NCBI GenBank assembly: GCA_037783415.1
Contig: JAZGTN010000062.1
Location: 1,961,501-2,025,500 of the forward strand
Length of the DNA stretch: 64,000 bases
Direction: 5' to 3'
Source of the DNA: Leptasterias polaris
Lineage: Eukaryota; Echinodermata; Asteroidea; Forcipulatida; Asteriidae
This document shows, piece after piece, positions 44,436-55,535 of this stretch; position 1 is the first letter of the stretch, and every line of letters starts with the position of its first letter. Both the position numbers and the translations under genes were made by a program. Under the pieces are notes generated by a model that worked only from the letters and a program-made list of their open reading frames with translations, was not told the DNA's origin and ran no database searches.

Positions 44436-45835
44436 AAATGGAACCTTCTCAGATGACATCACTATTTTATCGGTTACCGTGCTAGAGTACTTAAAACCCG
44501 CATCTCACGCACCGGGGTTACTAGAACTGCGCGAATATGTGCTACGAAATGCGAGACTGGATTGCACTACACATACGTATGAATCATACTTGTGCATAGT
44601 AATCCAGCATGGCAGACCACCCACGTCGTTGAATAAATATGACGTTAGTGAGAATGGTCAACCAGAGGTTGTGCAAACTGACAGAAGTGTAGGTCTTGAA
44701 TTTTACACTGGACCGCAGGCAAGAGGCCAGTGATATTAGCCCCGGCCCAGTAAAAACATGAATGGTCAAGTCCGGCGGTCTTATGTTTTTCAATGATAAT
44801 ACCCCAACATGTAATATCTTTTTGTTAAAATCAAAAAGAAGTGGTGTTCAAATGTTGACTTTGAGTCTGGAACCAGTCAATATTTTTCAATTCTGTTGAG
44901 TATCAAGATATAAATACCCATAAGACAAATAAGATGAATCTTCTTTTAGTGCTTGTTCAAATGAAAAGAGTTTACATGTAGAAAGTTCTTTTTCATTAAG
45001 ATTCTGGTCTTGTAAAATTAATTCAGGTCTTGTGAAAATGTTGAGCAGCAGGCCCTACCGTCTTGTGAAATTTTGAGCCCTGAAGTGTCTGCAAAATGTT
45101 GTTGTTGGTTTTTTTCCCCCAAGATAACTGTCTGCTACTCCTGCATCATGCGAGAGGAATCATTTGTGGGATCAGATAAGCCCCTGTTCACACTAGACGA
45201 ATATCCCCAAAAGATCCCCAGAAAATTTAATTGACCATCTCACGCTTGAATTGCTAGTCCTGGGAAACTCCCAGGAAATTGGCGGGAAACAGCGAGCCCT
45301 CCTTGGGAGTAATAAGATAACCCGGGTTAACATACCCAGGAGAATAGCGTCAAGTGTGAAATTGGACCCGGGGTTAAATTTCCCCTGAAATTTCCCTGGG
45401 GTATGACTTACTGTGAATTGCAGGCATGTTATTTCTCAAGATTTTTTCCTGATTTCGGGATTTCTTGAGAAAAGTTAAGCAGTCACCAAAGGAAGAAAGC
45501 AGTAGTCCACATTGTGTCCGAACCTGTAGTTTTGTATTTCTAGAGATACACAGAGTCTTTACACCTCCTGACTTGTAACATCTGGGAGGTTCAAGGTCTA
45601 GAATAAGGTGGAACCCACAGCCGCAATTCATTTTTCTTGATTTTTCACATTCTTCTAATCTTATCCCTGGATTTGAATCAGTAATGTTATAAGGGCTGAT
45701 TTTATTTTTTTTTTCAGCCGAATTAGTTGAAATGAGCAGTTCCTTGGTTATCAGCGTTACATCTACGACAGATATCAGAAGTAGTTTCCCGGATGTTTTT
45801 TTACTATAATTTTCTTTTGCTACTAATATTTTATA
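44436..45835. other. Intron 6, no recognised feature
   Basis: A minus-strand frame of 156 codons at 45374-45844 has no recognisable domain and low-complexity content; I do not call it a gene. Confidence 0.35.
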
Positions 45836-46143
45836 GGGTGTCATGGCCGAGTGGTTAAGAGCATCGGATTCAAGTGTGGGTTCGAGTCCCAGTCATGACG
45901 CTTGTGTCCTTGAGCAAGACACTTTGCTATAATTGCTTCTCTTCACCCAGGGGAAATGGGTACCTGCAAGGGTAGAGGTTGATATTGTGTTTGAAAAAGC
46001 CTTCGGAGCGCCATCATGGCAGCCCGGGCTGTATACTCCCCAGGGAGCTGAGAAAGATTAAAGGAATGTTATTGGCCCAATGACCAGGGCACTAATGTAA
46101 AGCGCATTGAGACGTTATTGTGAAATGCGCTATATAAGAACTA

Positions 46144-46179
<36 letters not shown>

Positions 46180-46185
46180 TGTAAA
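45836..46185 (+). repeat. tRNA-Leu-derived SINE, 3' body type 2
   Basis: Head has lost part of the variable region (GGATTCAAGTGTGGGTTCGA), body GGCTGTATACTCCCCAGGGA and AATGCGCTATATAAGAACTA, tail (ATT)n at 46146-46180. Confidence 0.88.
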
Positions 46186-46978
46186 ATTGTTTTTACTTAT
46201 TTTTGTTAATGGAAGTCGCCCATCACTCGCCACAAAAGTCCACTCGAGGTGCGAGCTACACAAAAGAGATTGAAAAAGAAAGTGTAGAGAATTAACTTGA
46301 AAGAATTTATAGGCAGCAGGGAGACAGGGTGCAGGCAAGGAATTCCAAAGTCAGGTGTGGATCCAGGGGGGAGGGGTAAAAAAAAAGGGGGACAAAATGA
46401 AAAGAAAAAAATTATGAAATGAGGGGAAGAGAAGCTAGAGGAAAGGTGAGAAGCAACATTCTAAAATAATAGTATTTGTAGTTTTTTCTTCTTCTTATTT
46501 TAGTTTTTTCCACAGGCAGCAGATTGTTTTAAGACAATATTACTAAAAACAAAAACACTTGCCGACGATGTACAGCGTAGATTCAGTTTATTGTCTGCAA
46601 GAGGGAGGAGCATCACTGAAAGACGGCAATACAGACTCAATAGATTTGTGGGTTAAAATTTTCCAGATCAGAAGTGCTTAGAAAGTTTCTTTTCCTCTGT
46701 ATTTAGGCACATGGAGGCTTGATTTTTCGACCCCAAAACGCCAGAAGCTCAGAGCTCCCGGGGGCGGACCCCCACCGGGGTTTCGCCCCTGGACCCCACC
46801 CCTTAAATTTATTTGAGCCACAAATACAGAATCCTGGGTGCGCCGTTGTGCCCGCTGGTTACAAAAATCCTGGATCCGCGCCTGAAAGTGATGCAGTGCC
46901 TGGGAAGAAACTTGTTGGATATGTTAAGACTAAAAACAAATCAAGTCCAGACAATCATGTTGAAAAGCATATTTCTGA
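46186..46978. other. Intron 6, no recognised feature
   Basis: Purine-rich 46365-46450; nothing else identified. Confidence 0.3.
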
Positions 46979-47415
46979 TAATAATAATAATAATAGCGGC
47001 TTCTTATATAGCGCTCATATCCGTCACTCAGTGACGCTCAAGGCGCTTCAACAGTCAGTATTTTCCTGCAAGGTATATATATGGAGCTACTTTTTGAATT
47101 TTGAGACCTATTTCTTTACATAGCACCATGTAATGGTTTACAAGGTGCTGTGGTGCAATATGCAGCCAATCAAACCAGGAACACCGGGGCAAACCCCTTC
47201 TCTTTTCGATAAGTGCACTGGGTTCTTTTACGTGCATTACACAACACACGGGACCAACGGCTTTACGTCCTATCCGAAGGACGAAGCAATAATGGTCAAG
47301 TGTCTTGCTTAATAAGGACACAAGTGTCACGACCGGGACTCGAACCCACACTCTGCTGAACAGAAACACCAGAGCTTGAGTCCGGTGCTCTTATCCGCTC
47401 GGCCACGACACGCCG
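46979..47415 (-). repeat. tRNA-Leu-derived SINE, 3' body type 3, full length
   Basis: The longest copy: head CGTGTCGTGGCCGAGCGGAT on the minus strand, then body with GGACGTAAAGCCGTTGGTCC, GCATATTGCACCACAGCACC and GCGCTATATAAGAAGCCGCT before an (ATT)n tail. Confidence 0.88.
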
Positions 47416-47549
47416 ATTCCTGTTGTCAATTTAAAGTGAGTTAATGAGGAATTGCCTGAATGCACAGACATGAGGAGAGCCCTTTTTCTTAGATTCTCAT
47501 GAAATAAAAGCCTCATGGCCCAATTTCATAGAGCTGTTTAAGCAGAGAA

Positions 47550-48150
47550 TATTGACCAACATCCATGAAGGAAATGACTATTAACCTTTTGTCTTCCCCC
47601 AAGAGATACTCCTTTTTTGTTTGCCCGATTCACTCATTATTTACCCTTTCTTCCTCTTCCCATCTTTGGTGTTGTCCTTTGTGTTTCCAGCCTCTTGTTG
47701 TCAAACCAGCCACTTCCCTCCCTCCCTTTGTCTTCTTATTCATTCTTTACCCCTTGCTTTTTTCATCAAATAATAAACCACAAGGGAAACTGACTGGGTA
47801 AATTTTTTTTAAATGATTTTGGGTTGAACAAGGAAAAATTGACTAGAGCGGGATTTGAACTAACGACCTCCGGATTAACGTGCCGGCGCTCTACCAACTG
47901 AGCTATCTAGCCCTATGATGGCGGTCTCCCTATTTTGTCAATATCCTTGTTCGGTGGGTGCCAGTCAGAAGCCATTCAACCGTAAACTGCCGTGTGCTTT
48001 TTCTGTGTTATTTCTGCCTCTCTCTATTAATATATTTCTACTTGATTGCTTCTGTTACACTTGTATGCCTGTTTATGTGTGCTGTGTTATCAGTTAGCCT
48101 TCGAGGAAAGATTCTGCTGGGGTCGAAACGTCAGACCATTTACTATTTGT
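47550..48150 (+). mobile_element. Penelope-like 3' region with nested insertion
   Basis: Starts CATCCATGAAGGAAATGACT (end of the endonuclease frame), runs through a pyrimidine-rich region similar to 33640-33930, is broken at 47770-47995, and ends with the terminal signature 48097-48137 in which the hairpin is GATTC-TGCTG-GGGTC followed by GAAACGTC. Confidence 0.78.
47770..47995 (-). mobile_element. tRNA-like foldback element, left arm
   Basis: AATAATAAACCACAAGGGAA start, then tRNA-like gene 47841-47912 (minus) with intact acceptor and D arms, then TGCCAGTCAGAAGCCATTCA and stop of similarity at GCCGTGTGC. Confidence 0.8.
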
Positions 48151-48454
48151 TTTGCAAAAAATTCTGCTGAACATTTTGCGCTAAGCAAAACTAAGCAAGA
48201 TACCAGTTACACTGTGTACATGTAAAATGGTATTTAAGCTGGTAACCTTAGCTGGTAAGCAACTTTTTATGCTTAAGCAGATTTATGAAGTTGGGACCTG
48301 GTAACATCTTGGCATTTCAACTCCTCACCCATGTTTGTTCCACACTTGCTGCATTTTTCCTTTTGAAAACACTCTGGGTATATAAACCCTACTCCTGAGC
48401 TCATCCCTCCTTGGAAAAAAAAAATAGTTCCTGTGATTTTCTCAGGGTTGTACA

Positions 48455-48700
48455 TTCAAGGAGACGCTTCCTGCTGCATCCCAGGTTGTATCATACAACT
48501 TGGGTATGATCCCTGGCTACGCAACAGTTACAAGTTGAATGGCTTCTGACTGGCAACCCTGAACAAAGATATTGACAAAATAGGGAGATCGCCAACATTA
48601 GGGCTAGACAACTCAGTTGGTAGAGCACCGGCACGTTAATCCCAAGATTGCTGGTTCAAATCCCGCTGTAGTCAATTTTTCTTTGTTCAACCCAAAATAT
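48455..48700 (+). mobile_element. tRNA-like foldback element, right arm
   Basis: GCTTCCTGCTGCATCCCAGG, TTGAATGGCTTCTGACTGGC, GACAAAATAGGGAGATCGCC, tRNA-like 48602-48673 with anticodon-stem changes, then CAATTTTTC. Confidence 0.8.
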
Positions 48701-49380
48701 TTAAAGGAATTCAAACGGGGGAGGGAGTCTTTTGTATGCTACTTTCATTAGCTGTTGTTAGGGACTACTTGATGTGATCTTTTGTCATATAATTTGTGAG
48801 TGCCAGCCCCAGGGCATGGTGTTTAAAGTTATTCAAAGATCTTCTAAACTTTTCACTGCCACTTTTTAAGGTAACAAATAACTATTTTCCTGTAGTCCCA
48901 GAAGTTGTTAACTTTGGGAATGGAGAATGTGGAGATAAGATGTGATCTCCCGACATCAAGTTAGTGGAGAGGATGTCTCCATAGACTGCGATTGATGAGG
49001 GATTTGGACTGAATGCCCAATTAGCCTTTCCCATGAAATATGCTAATTATCTTCATCCATGCATACAGACACTATTGGTTGGCAAATGCCACAGAGTTGT
49101 GCACTAGGCAAACGCACAAACACGTCTGAATCACGCCACCGTCAGCCCCATAACAAAGGCATGATATTCCCTCATTTTGCCAATCAGCAGTGTTAGTGCG
49201 CACACGCGATGCTCAATTGACATATTTCACGGGAAAGGTCTACTACCCCACGATGTTTTTCCAAATTGTTGAGAACAAAAATTATCCCATGAATTCATAG
49301 CACAGTCAACATAAAAGTCATACATATTTCTTATTTTTTGTTGTCATTTAGTAAGCTCTTATGTCAACACATTGTGTTAT
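48701..49380. other. Intron 6, no recognised feature
   Basis: Nothing recognised. Confidence 0.35.
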
Positions 49381-49399
49381 TTGGGAGAGAGTGATTTCT

Positions 49400-49565
49400 T
49401 GTAAAATTCCTTACCTGATTGCGTGGGCTTTCCCTGGAATAATTCTCTGGGGTTTTCCTCCCACATCAAAAACTGAAACTTCCTTCATTGTTTTCTCTCC
49501 GTCGCGTTCTTGGCTTGTACAGTGGTTAAGTTGCTTTTCTGAGAGTCCTTGGCTATACAACCAGA
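49400..49565 (+). repeat. SINE, third family, body only
   Basis: ATTGCGTGGGCTTTCCCTGG and AAAACTGAAACTTCCTTCAT, as at 32100-32215. Confidence 0.55.
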
Positions 49566-49883
49566 ACAAATGAAATGAAAATGAAGTGAAATAAAAGGGG
49601 CCTGCAATTCTGTCATTTTACCAACAACGCTGTCTTTGCTTCTGTTTCTTTTGGACACGGGCAGCCATTGTAAGATTTGTTTGTGTTTAAATACCATCTG
49701 AAGTTTCCAAGTATCATTTCAAATGTCAAGAACTAGACATTGAAATAAATCCAACCTTTAATGATTTTAGCATTTCTCTGTACACGTTTACACATAAATA
49801 AATCCAATGTGCCCACGTTTTTCTTATGTACACTTCATATATTGATGATTTCCTTCTATCTTATAATCTATTCTGGCCTCTTA

Positions 49884-50240
49884 AAGCCAGGGTACACCTT
49901 TGGTAGTTACTCAAAAAAAGAATGAGCATAAAAACTTACTTGGTAAAGAGCACTAGAGAGCTGTTGATATTATACATGTAAAATATTGTTTGAAATTACC
50001 TTCTTAGTTCTATTTTTTGGATTGTATCTTTTAATGCCTTTTAGTGTTTTGCCAGAGTGAAGTGTAATAAAATAAATAAATAAATAAAAAATGAAGTAGT
50101 GTAGTTTTATAGAAAGGCTTCAGGCATAAAGCCTTTCTCAGGCATCTGAAAGCCCACAATTCTATGCATCAAATGTTTTTTTTTCTTTCATTATTTTCTT
50201 GCAACTTCAATGACCAATTGAGCCCAAATTTTCACATGTT
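49884..50240. repeat. Foldback family B, diverged and interrupted
   Basis: AAGCCAGGGTACACCTTTGG, CATAAAAACTTACTTGGTAA, then unrelated 49985-50095, then CTTCAGGCATAAAGCC hairpin and CAATGACCAATTGAGCCCAA. Lies just before exon G. Confidence 0.65.
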
Positions 50241-50415
50241 GGTTTTTATAGTGTTATTTCGTCTGGCACCAAATTTTAGTTATACAAAAGTTTCTGAGAG
50301 TATTTTTTTTTTTTTGGAAGAATTTTGTATGAACAGATTGTTTTTAGGAGATTTGATTTCATAAATACTTCATGAAATACATTGATGTGATGATTTCTTG
50401 ATTTTCTGTACACAG

Positions 50416-50577
50416 CCCAATTGCAAGCAAGAAGCACAGTGGCTCATCCCACTCTTCAAGGACATCTTCTCCTGGTTGCCGCTAGCAACCGTCATCGACG
50501 GCAAAATCCTGGTCACCCATGGTGGCATTTCAGACAAGACCGACCTCACGTGCCTAGACAACATTGAGAGACATAAG
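50416..50577 (+). CDS. PPEF: PPEF exon G: WLP and HGG motifs
   Basis: Encodes FKDIFSWLPLATVIDGKILV followed by THGGISDKTDL and LDNIERHK. The HGG histidine is a metal ligand, and WLPLATxID is characteristic of PPEF proteins. Donor GTACCC follows AAG. The exact 5' end has three in-phase AG options: 50416 (best tract, CTGTACACAG), 50428 and 50440, which add 0, remove 4, or remove 8 residues. The 50416 choice makes the segment between KY and WLP about five residues longer than in human PPEF1; 50428 would fit length better. RNA would settle it. The gap to the preceding exon holds no other recognisable exon. Confidence 0.93.
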
Positions 50578-50644
50578 GTACCCCTCCCCCCTCCAACCAC
50601 CACTGCTTAGAAAAGCCATGTCATGTTGCAACCCATGTATTGTT

Positions 50645-50755
50645 ATATGGGATTTGAGGCATTGCTTGGTGAGGTATCAGTGTTCTCAAAGAACAAAATC
50701 TACCTAGCAAGTACATGTAGATATATGGTGTAACCGCAAAACCAAATATACATAT
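50645..50755. repeat. Copy of the AACACCATGTGTATATC repeat
   Basis: GATTTGAGGCATTGC, AAAATCTACCTAGCAAGTAC and GATATATGGTGTAACCGCAA correspond to 3950-4100 with inversion of one part. Confidence 0.55.
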
Positions 50756-50793
50756 ATTGCTGTAATGCATCAGTGGATTGGACTCTGTACTTT

Positions 50794-51377
50794 AATAATA
50801 ATAATAATATGAGAGATTTATATAGCGCATAATGCAGAAGCCTCTATGCGCAACACAAAAACAAAAAGAATATTATTTTAAAAGCAAGTTACACAAATAA
50901 AGATTCAAACAAATGAGTTTTTAAAAGTCCCTTGAAAATCTGAAGAGAGCCAGCTTGGCGAATATTAAGAGGTAAGTCATTCCATAATGAAGGCGCAATG
51001 AAGTTGAAGGCTCTTTGACCATAAAATTTTGTGGAAAAAGTAGTTTGCGTGAGTAGGGATTGGCCAGCAGATCGGAGAGGACGAACAGGAATATATTTAT
51101 GGAGAAGATCAGATATATAGTCAGGGGATAAGCCATGAAGAGCTTTGAAAGTGAGAAGATTTAACTTATAAACGATACGCAGTTTGATCGGGAGCCAGTG
51201 GAGTTCTTGTAAGATGGGAGTAATATGTTGGGAACGAGGGGTGCGAGAGACGAGGCGAGCAGCGGTGTTCTGAACTCGTTGAATTTTAGAAAGTTCTCTA
51301 TCTGACAGACCAATTAAAAGAGAATTGCAAGAGTCGAGTCTAGAAGTGACAAAGGCATGAACCAGTAAAAGAGTAGA
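50794..51377 (-). pseudogene. CR1/L2-like LINE, 5'-truncated, C-terminal RT region
   Basis: Minus strand: an uninterrupted frame from the truncation point, with blocks SRLDSCNSLLIGL, QRVQNTAARLVSR, HITPILQELHWLPI, LLTFKALHGLSPDYISDLL, YGQRAFNFIAPSLWNDLP, ending LLKTHLFESLFV and a stop, then a short 3' UTR with GCGCTATATAAATC and an (ATT)n tail at 50794-50808. Flanks share GTACTTT (50787-50793 and 51378-51384), a target duplication. It is a dead-on-arrival copy but recent enough to keep its frame. Confidence 0.88.
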
Positions 51378-51384
51378 GTACTTT

Positions 51385-52100
51385 GGTATTTAATGGTGTG
51401 ATACATCATCGGTTATTGGAAGAGTACATTCATTGCTTTTCTCTAGTTTTCAATACTAGATTAATAGGGAGTAAAAAGTGCACAGTGTATGTTACGCCAG
51501 GGATGTAATGCATGTGCAAACCGTGCTGGTTTTGTTTAAAGAGGGGCTTCAATGTCAAATTAAGTTTTTTGTGATGCAATCATTTTTCAATAGAGAGAGT
51601 CCTCAAGAAAGTTGGGAAAACATTACAAATCTCCAACCTTGCGTTAAAATGGTGTCCAATTTCAATTTATCCGATACTCTTTCATAGCAAAATTTGAAAA
51701 CAAAAAGGTCTTTACAATCCAAACCGGAATTGTCGTGCCAATCAAAGTTCAGGAGTAAACAAAAAATTCCTTGAACAAAAATGTACAGACGATATATTTG
51801 AAATGTGACGTCATTGAACATTTTTGGATTTTTACAAAAATTGCACATGAAGGGTATCAAACCCAGTGGCATTTCACACCATTTTAACGTGAGGTTGTAG
51901 ACTTCTTATCCCCCCCCCCCCCCCCCCCCCCATTGAAGTTCCTAAGGACTCTACCAATTTTAAAATGAGTGGATCCCAAAACTGAATTTGCCCTTGGAGA
52001 CCCGCTTTGAAAGATAAAACTTCCAGTGATTGTTGGTTTCATGATTTAGATGCAGCATATACAAAGGTAAAACCACTTAGTTAAAAATACTCGAACAAAT
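51385..52100. other. Intron 7, poly-C run, otherwise nothing recognised
   Basis: A run of about 22 C at 51910-51931. Confidence 0.5.
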
Positions 52101-52106
52101 ACATCA

Positions 52107-52395
52107 GGGCCTAAATTCATAGAGCTGCCTAATGTCTGATTCTGTGCTTACTGTACGAGTTCCCATTTCATAGCGCTGCTAACCGTAAATAAGCACACCA
52201 AAAGGCATGCTAACCTTCCGGTGCTTACTGCACGAAAATGAATGACGTAACAATGCAAATCCATGGTGAACGCGCAAGGTGGCTGCTTTATTTTCTTGCT
52301 AACCTGTGAAATACGCTTATGCTTAAGCAAATTTCCTGCTACAGTTAGCACTAAAGTTTGCTTACCGTTAAGCAGCTCATAGAGCTGCTTTACCT
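52107..52395. repeat. Foldback family D variant
   Basis: AGGGCCTAAATTCATAGAGC at the left, an inner TCCCATTTCATAGCGCTGCT, and AGCAGCTCATAGAGCTGCTT at the right; inner CCGGTGCTTACTGC words. Confidence 0.6.
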
Positions 52396-52724
52396 TCAAG
52401 AGACATAGAGGCTGGAAACTAAAACTAAAAACTTGTACTAAAATGCCAATTAGCGGCCACACAAATGGCTGCAAGGTCTGACCTACTTCCACTCAACCAA
52501 AAAGGTCAAAGTAAAGGTCATGACCTAAATTTTAATTCTCCAATGTTTCCCATGTTAACATAGTATATAGTTCGAGAAGAAAACAACATTTTGGTTTTAT
52601 ATATTATTTTGTCCAGACTTTTTTACAACCAAAAAAAAAAAAAAAAAGTTTCAAAAAACAACGATCAAACCATGTCTGGGGCGTATGGTGCTGATTATAC
52701 TGAAATAAATGATCTCTAAAGGGT

Positions 52725-52857
52725 TAAGCACAAAAGTAGCAAAGCACAACAAAATTATTTTTACCAAAATAAGGTTACCAGCCAAAGCACTGTCACACAT
52801 CTATGACTGGTACCCTGCTAATTTTTGCTTAAGCAGCTCTATGATATTGGGCCCTGC
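52725..52857. repeat. Foldback family D, right part
   Basis: AAGCACAAAAGTAGCAAAGC through GCTTAAGCAGCTCTATGATA to TTGGGCCCTGC. Confidence 0.75.
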
Positions 52858-54600
52858 AGAGCTGGGGGGAAAAAAGGGTTTGGGCAATAATGTAAAGTTT
52901 CTAACAAAAAAGTGAGGTAAAAAGTTCATGTACGCCATTATTTGCTTTACAGCCAGTGAATGCTAGAGTACATTTCCTACTTAATCGATTACTATTATGC
53001 ATTAAAGATACTTAAATTATTCATAACCCTTGTCAATTTTTTAAGATAACTGGTCTTGTTTTATTCATGTGAAAGCATTCCAGCAAAGCATCATAATCAT
53101 TACACAGACATTGATGCACAAATACCAAACAAACTCGCTTGCTTTTTGGCAACCCTTTTGATTTATCACGTAGCAACCAAAGACTGGAGTGCATACTGAG
53201 TGCACATGGTTATTTAAGACAACACAAATGGGGCATCAAGCATGTAGGAAAAGACATGAGTATAAAGTACTGCCGAATGGTTCACAGAAATGACGTCTGT
53301 CATGTCGTTTACAGTGAATAATTCATGTAGACAAGGGTGTAAAGACCTACCAGGCTGTCTTCGGCTTTTGCTGTGACTGAATGGCTGCAACAGCAATGTC
53401 AAAGAATCCACCTTGAAGCAATGAGACTTCAATTTTTGCCATTTCAGTTGCTGCCTCGGCTTTTCTCTCTTGTTCGCTGTATTGTAAACCTGACATTTCT
53501 TTATTTAAATTTTTTTTTTAATGAGAGATCCCCTTACGTCACAATGATGAGCTGTTTTTTTTTAGAAAACATGCTATTGTAACACTCAAAATGGGAAGGT
53601 GTCACATAGATACATAGCTGGCCGATGACAAATACAAATAGAACTCATAGGTAGATTCTTGTCTTTGGGCTATCAGATGAAGAGATTTATTATAACTCTT
53701 TGGCTTTACAAAGACATTGAATATAGAAGTACAGCGTTAGAGAAGCAAGAATAGAAGAATACAGGATTGGACCACAGTGCGAGATTTTGCACTGGGCTAA
53801 CCAGGAGGGTCTGTCTATAAGTCCAGAACAGAGAAGAAAAAACTAAAGATGGGACATAAGGGCATTTTATAATAAAGTTGTGGGAACAGACTAGGTGGGC
53901 ATTAAGGTCGTAAATTTGTCAAGTCCCAGACAGCCAGTCTGGACACTGGTGTCTGGGTGAGCATTGGATTAATTAGGATGGGTGCTTGTGAGATTGGGGG
54001 AAGTGCCTGGGGTAAAACCAAATTACAAGCTTACACTATCATGAAGAGTTTAATTTTTTTCTTTTTTCAAAAAAACATGTCAGTACTTGTTAACCATTAG
54101 TTAAATATCTTTTAACAAACATGTAAAACCTGAAGTTGTACACTGTGACAAATTATTGCTATGGAAAGCAGGACGTTATCGTAACTGGACACATTTTTGG
54201 ATGTAACACATCCCAGCTTGAATACATGAAAGGTTTCAGCTTGATCGTCAAAGTCGTTCTGTACGTATAGATCTTGTAAAACAGTACCTTGGCGGTGACA
54301 TAACGTGACAATTGATCACGCCATGAAAATGTCACTCCACATTTATCCTTATTATGACCCTGCAAGTCTGATGCAAATTAATTTTGACTGTAGCTTGCTT
54401 TGTACTCAAAATGTGTAATAATTGGTCAAATTATCTAACTGTATGTGAAATTTCAAGTTCATATGAGCTTGGGAAGTGTGCTTTTGTTAGCGGACAATCG
54501 ACGGAGAGAAGAAGAAGAAGAAAAAGTATTCAGGGGAAAAAAAACAAGAAAAAACCGAACAAAAACATGAGGTGCTTGGCTGTCGCCCGAACACCTAATA
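52858..54600. other. Intron 7, no recognised feature
   Basis: No frames or repeats recognised; 53600-53990 has the look of an old LINE tail but I cannot place it. Confidence 0.3.
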
Positions 54601-54633
54601 ATTTATCTTCCTGTGCATTTTCTTTCCTTGCAG

Positions 54634-54921
54634 TACAAGTCGGTTCTCAAACCGCCCCTCATAGAAGGAGCAGAAGAAATCACTGGAGACGAGGATGACC
54701 TCTCGGACAAGGTCAACTTCTCAGAGTGGCGTCAGATTCTAGACGTTTTATGGAGTGACCCCAAAATGGTGGACGGCTGCATGCCAAACTTGTTCCGGGG
54801 AGGGGGGAGCTACTTTGGACCGGATGTCAGCCGCAAGGTCTTGAAGAAACACAACTTGGACTTACTGATTCGGTCTCATGAGTGCAAGCCGGAGGGCTAT
54901 GAGTACACACATGATGGACTG
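54634..54921 (+). CDS. PPEF: PPEF exon H: acidic insert, LWSDP and RSHECKPEGYE
   Basis: The largest exon, 96 codons, phase 0 at both ends (acceptor TTTCCTTGCAG, donor GTAAAT). It starts with a variable acidic stretch (GAEEITGDEDDLSDK), where PPEF proteins are poorly conserved, then EWRQILDVLWSDP, the glycine-rich FRGGGSYFGPDVS loop, and LLIRSHECKPEGYE, whose histidine completes the metal site and whose arginine binds phosphate. Each block is near identical to the family. The acidic insert is shorter than the long one of human PPEF2. Confidence 0.96.
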
Positions 54922-55249
54922 GTAAATTATTTATTTTTTAATAGTTGTCTATTCATTTATAAACGTTTTTCTGGTCACAAAACCGAGGGGTTCTAAAAAG
55001 TGACTGTAACCAGAAAGGGTTGGCCTGAAGATAGCTGTGTAGAGAAGATGATAAAGAAATGGGCAGTTATAGAGAAAAACCCCCAATAAGGGAAACCTCA
55101 GTAATCAGGTAGGGACTGGAAGCCTAATCAACATGCAAGGCTCCGATCTGAGGAAGGATACCAGAACAGAGGTTGAAAGGCAGGGCAAGATGTGAACTTG
55201 ATCCCCCAAAATATTCAAGGAGAAAGAATAGGAGGGGGGGGGGGGGCCC

Positions 55250-55535
55250 TTACAACAATTTCCAATTCAATTTTCCAATTTGGAATTTTTCCATTGTTGT
55301 GTTTTGGCACAAAACCAATTAGACCCAATTGGGCTCAATTGTATTCAGTTTTAATTTCCAATTCAATCAAATCTAGCCAACTCAGTCCAATTGGATTTCC
55401 AATTGCACCGAGTTGGTCTAAGATTTTATTCCAATTGGAAATTCATTATTCCAATAAAAAACCATCTCACACCAACTCAATACAAACTCAATCCAATTCC
55501 TTCCAACTTGATATCCAATTGGAATGAATTGGAAA
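55250..55535. repeat. CCAATT/AATTGG-dense tract
   Basis: About 20 occurrences of CCAATT, CAATTG or AATTGG in 285 bases, irregularly spaced, adjacent to a poly-G run at 55235-55244. Confidence 0.8.

Larger units (their letters stand above)
47518..48301. repeat. Foldback family D split by a Penelope-like fragment
   Basis: Left end 47518-47548 (GGCCCAATTTCATAGAGCTG), right end 48156-48301 (AGCAGATTTATGAAGTTGGG). Between them lies a Penelope-like 3' region, itself interrupted. Confidence 0.75.

Noticed and set aside
45374..45844. 156-codon minus-strand frame
   Set aside because: No recognisable domain, low-complexity composition, and no supporting context within intron 6.
52148..52492. 114-codon minus-strand frame
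   Set aside because: Lies mostly in a family D foldback variant; the peptide has no family features.
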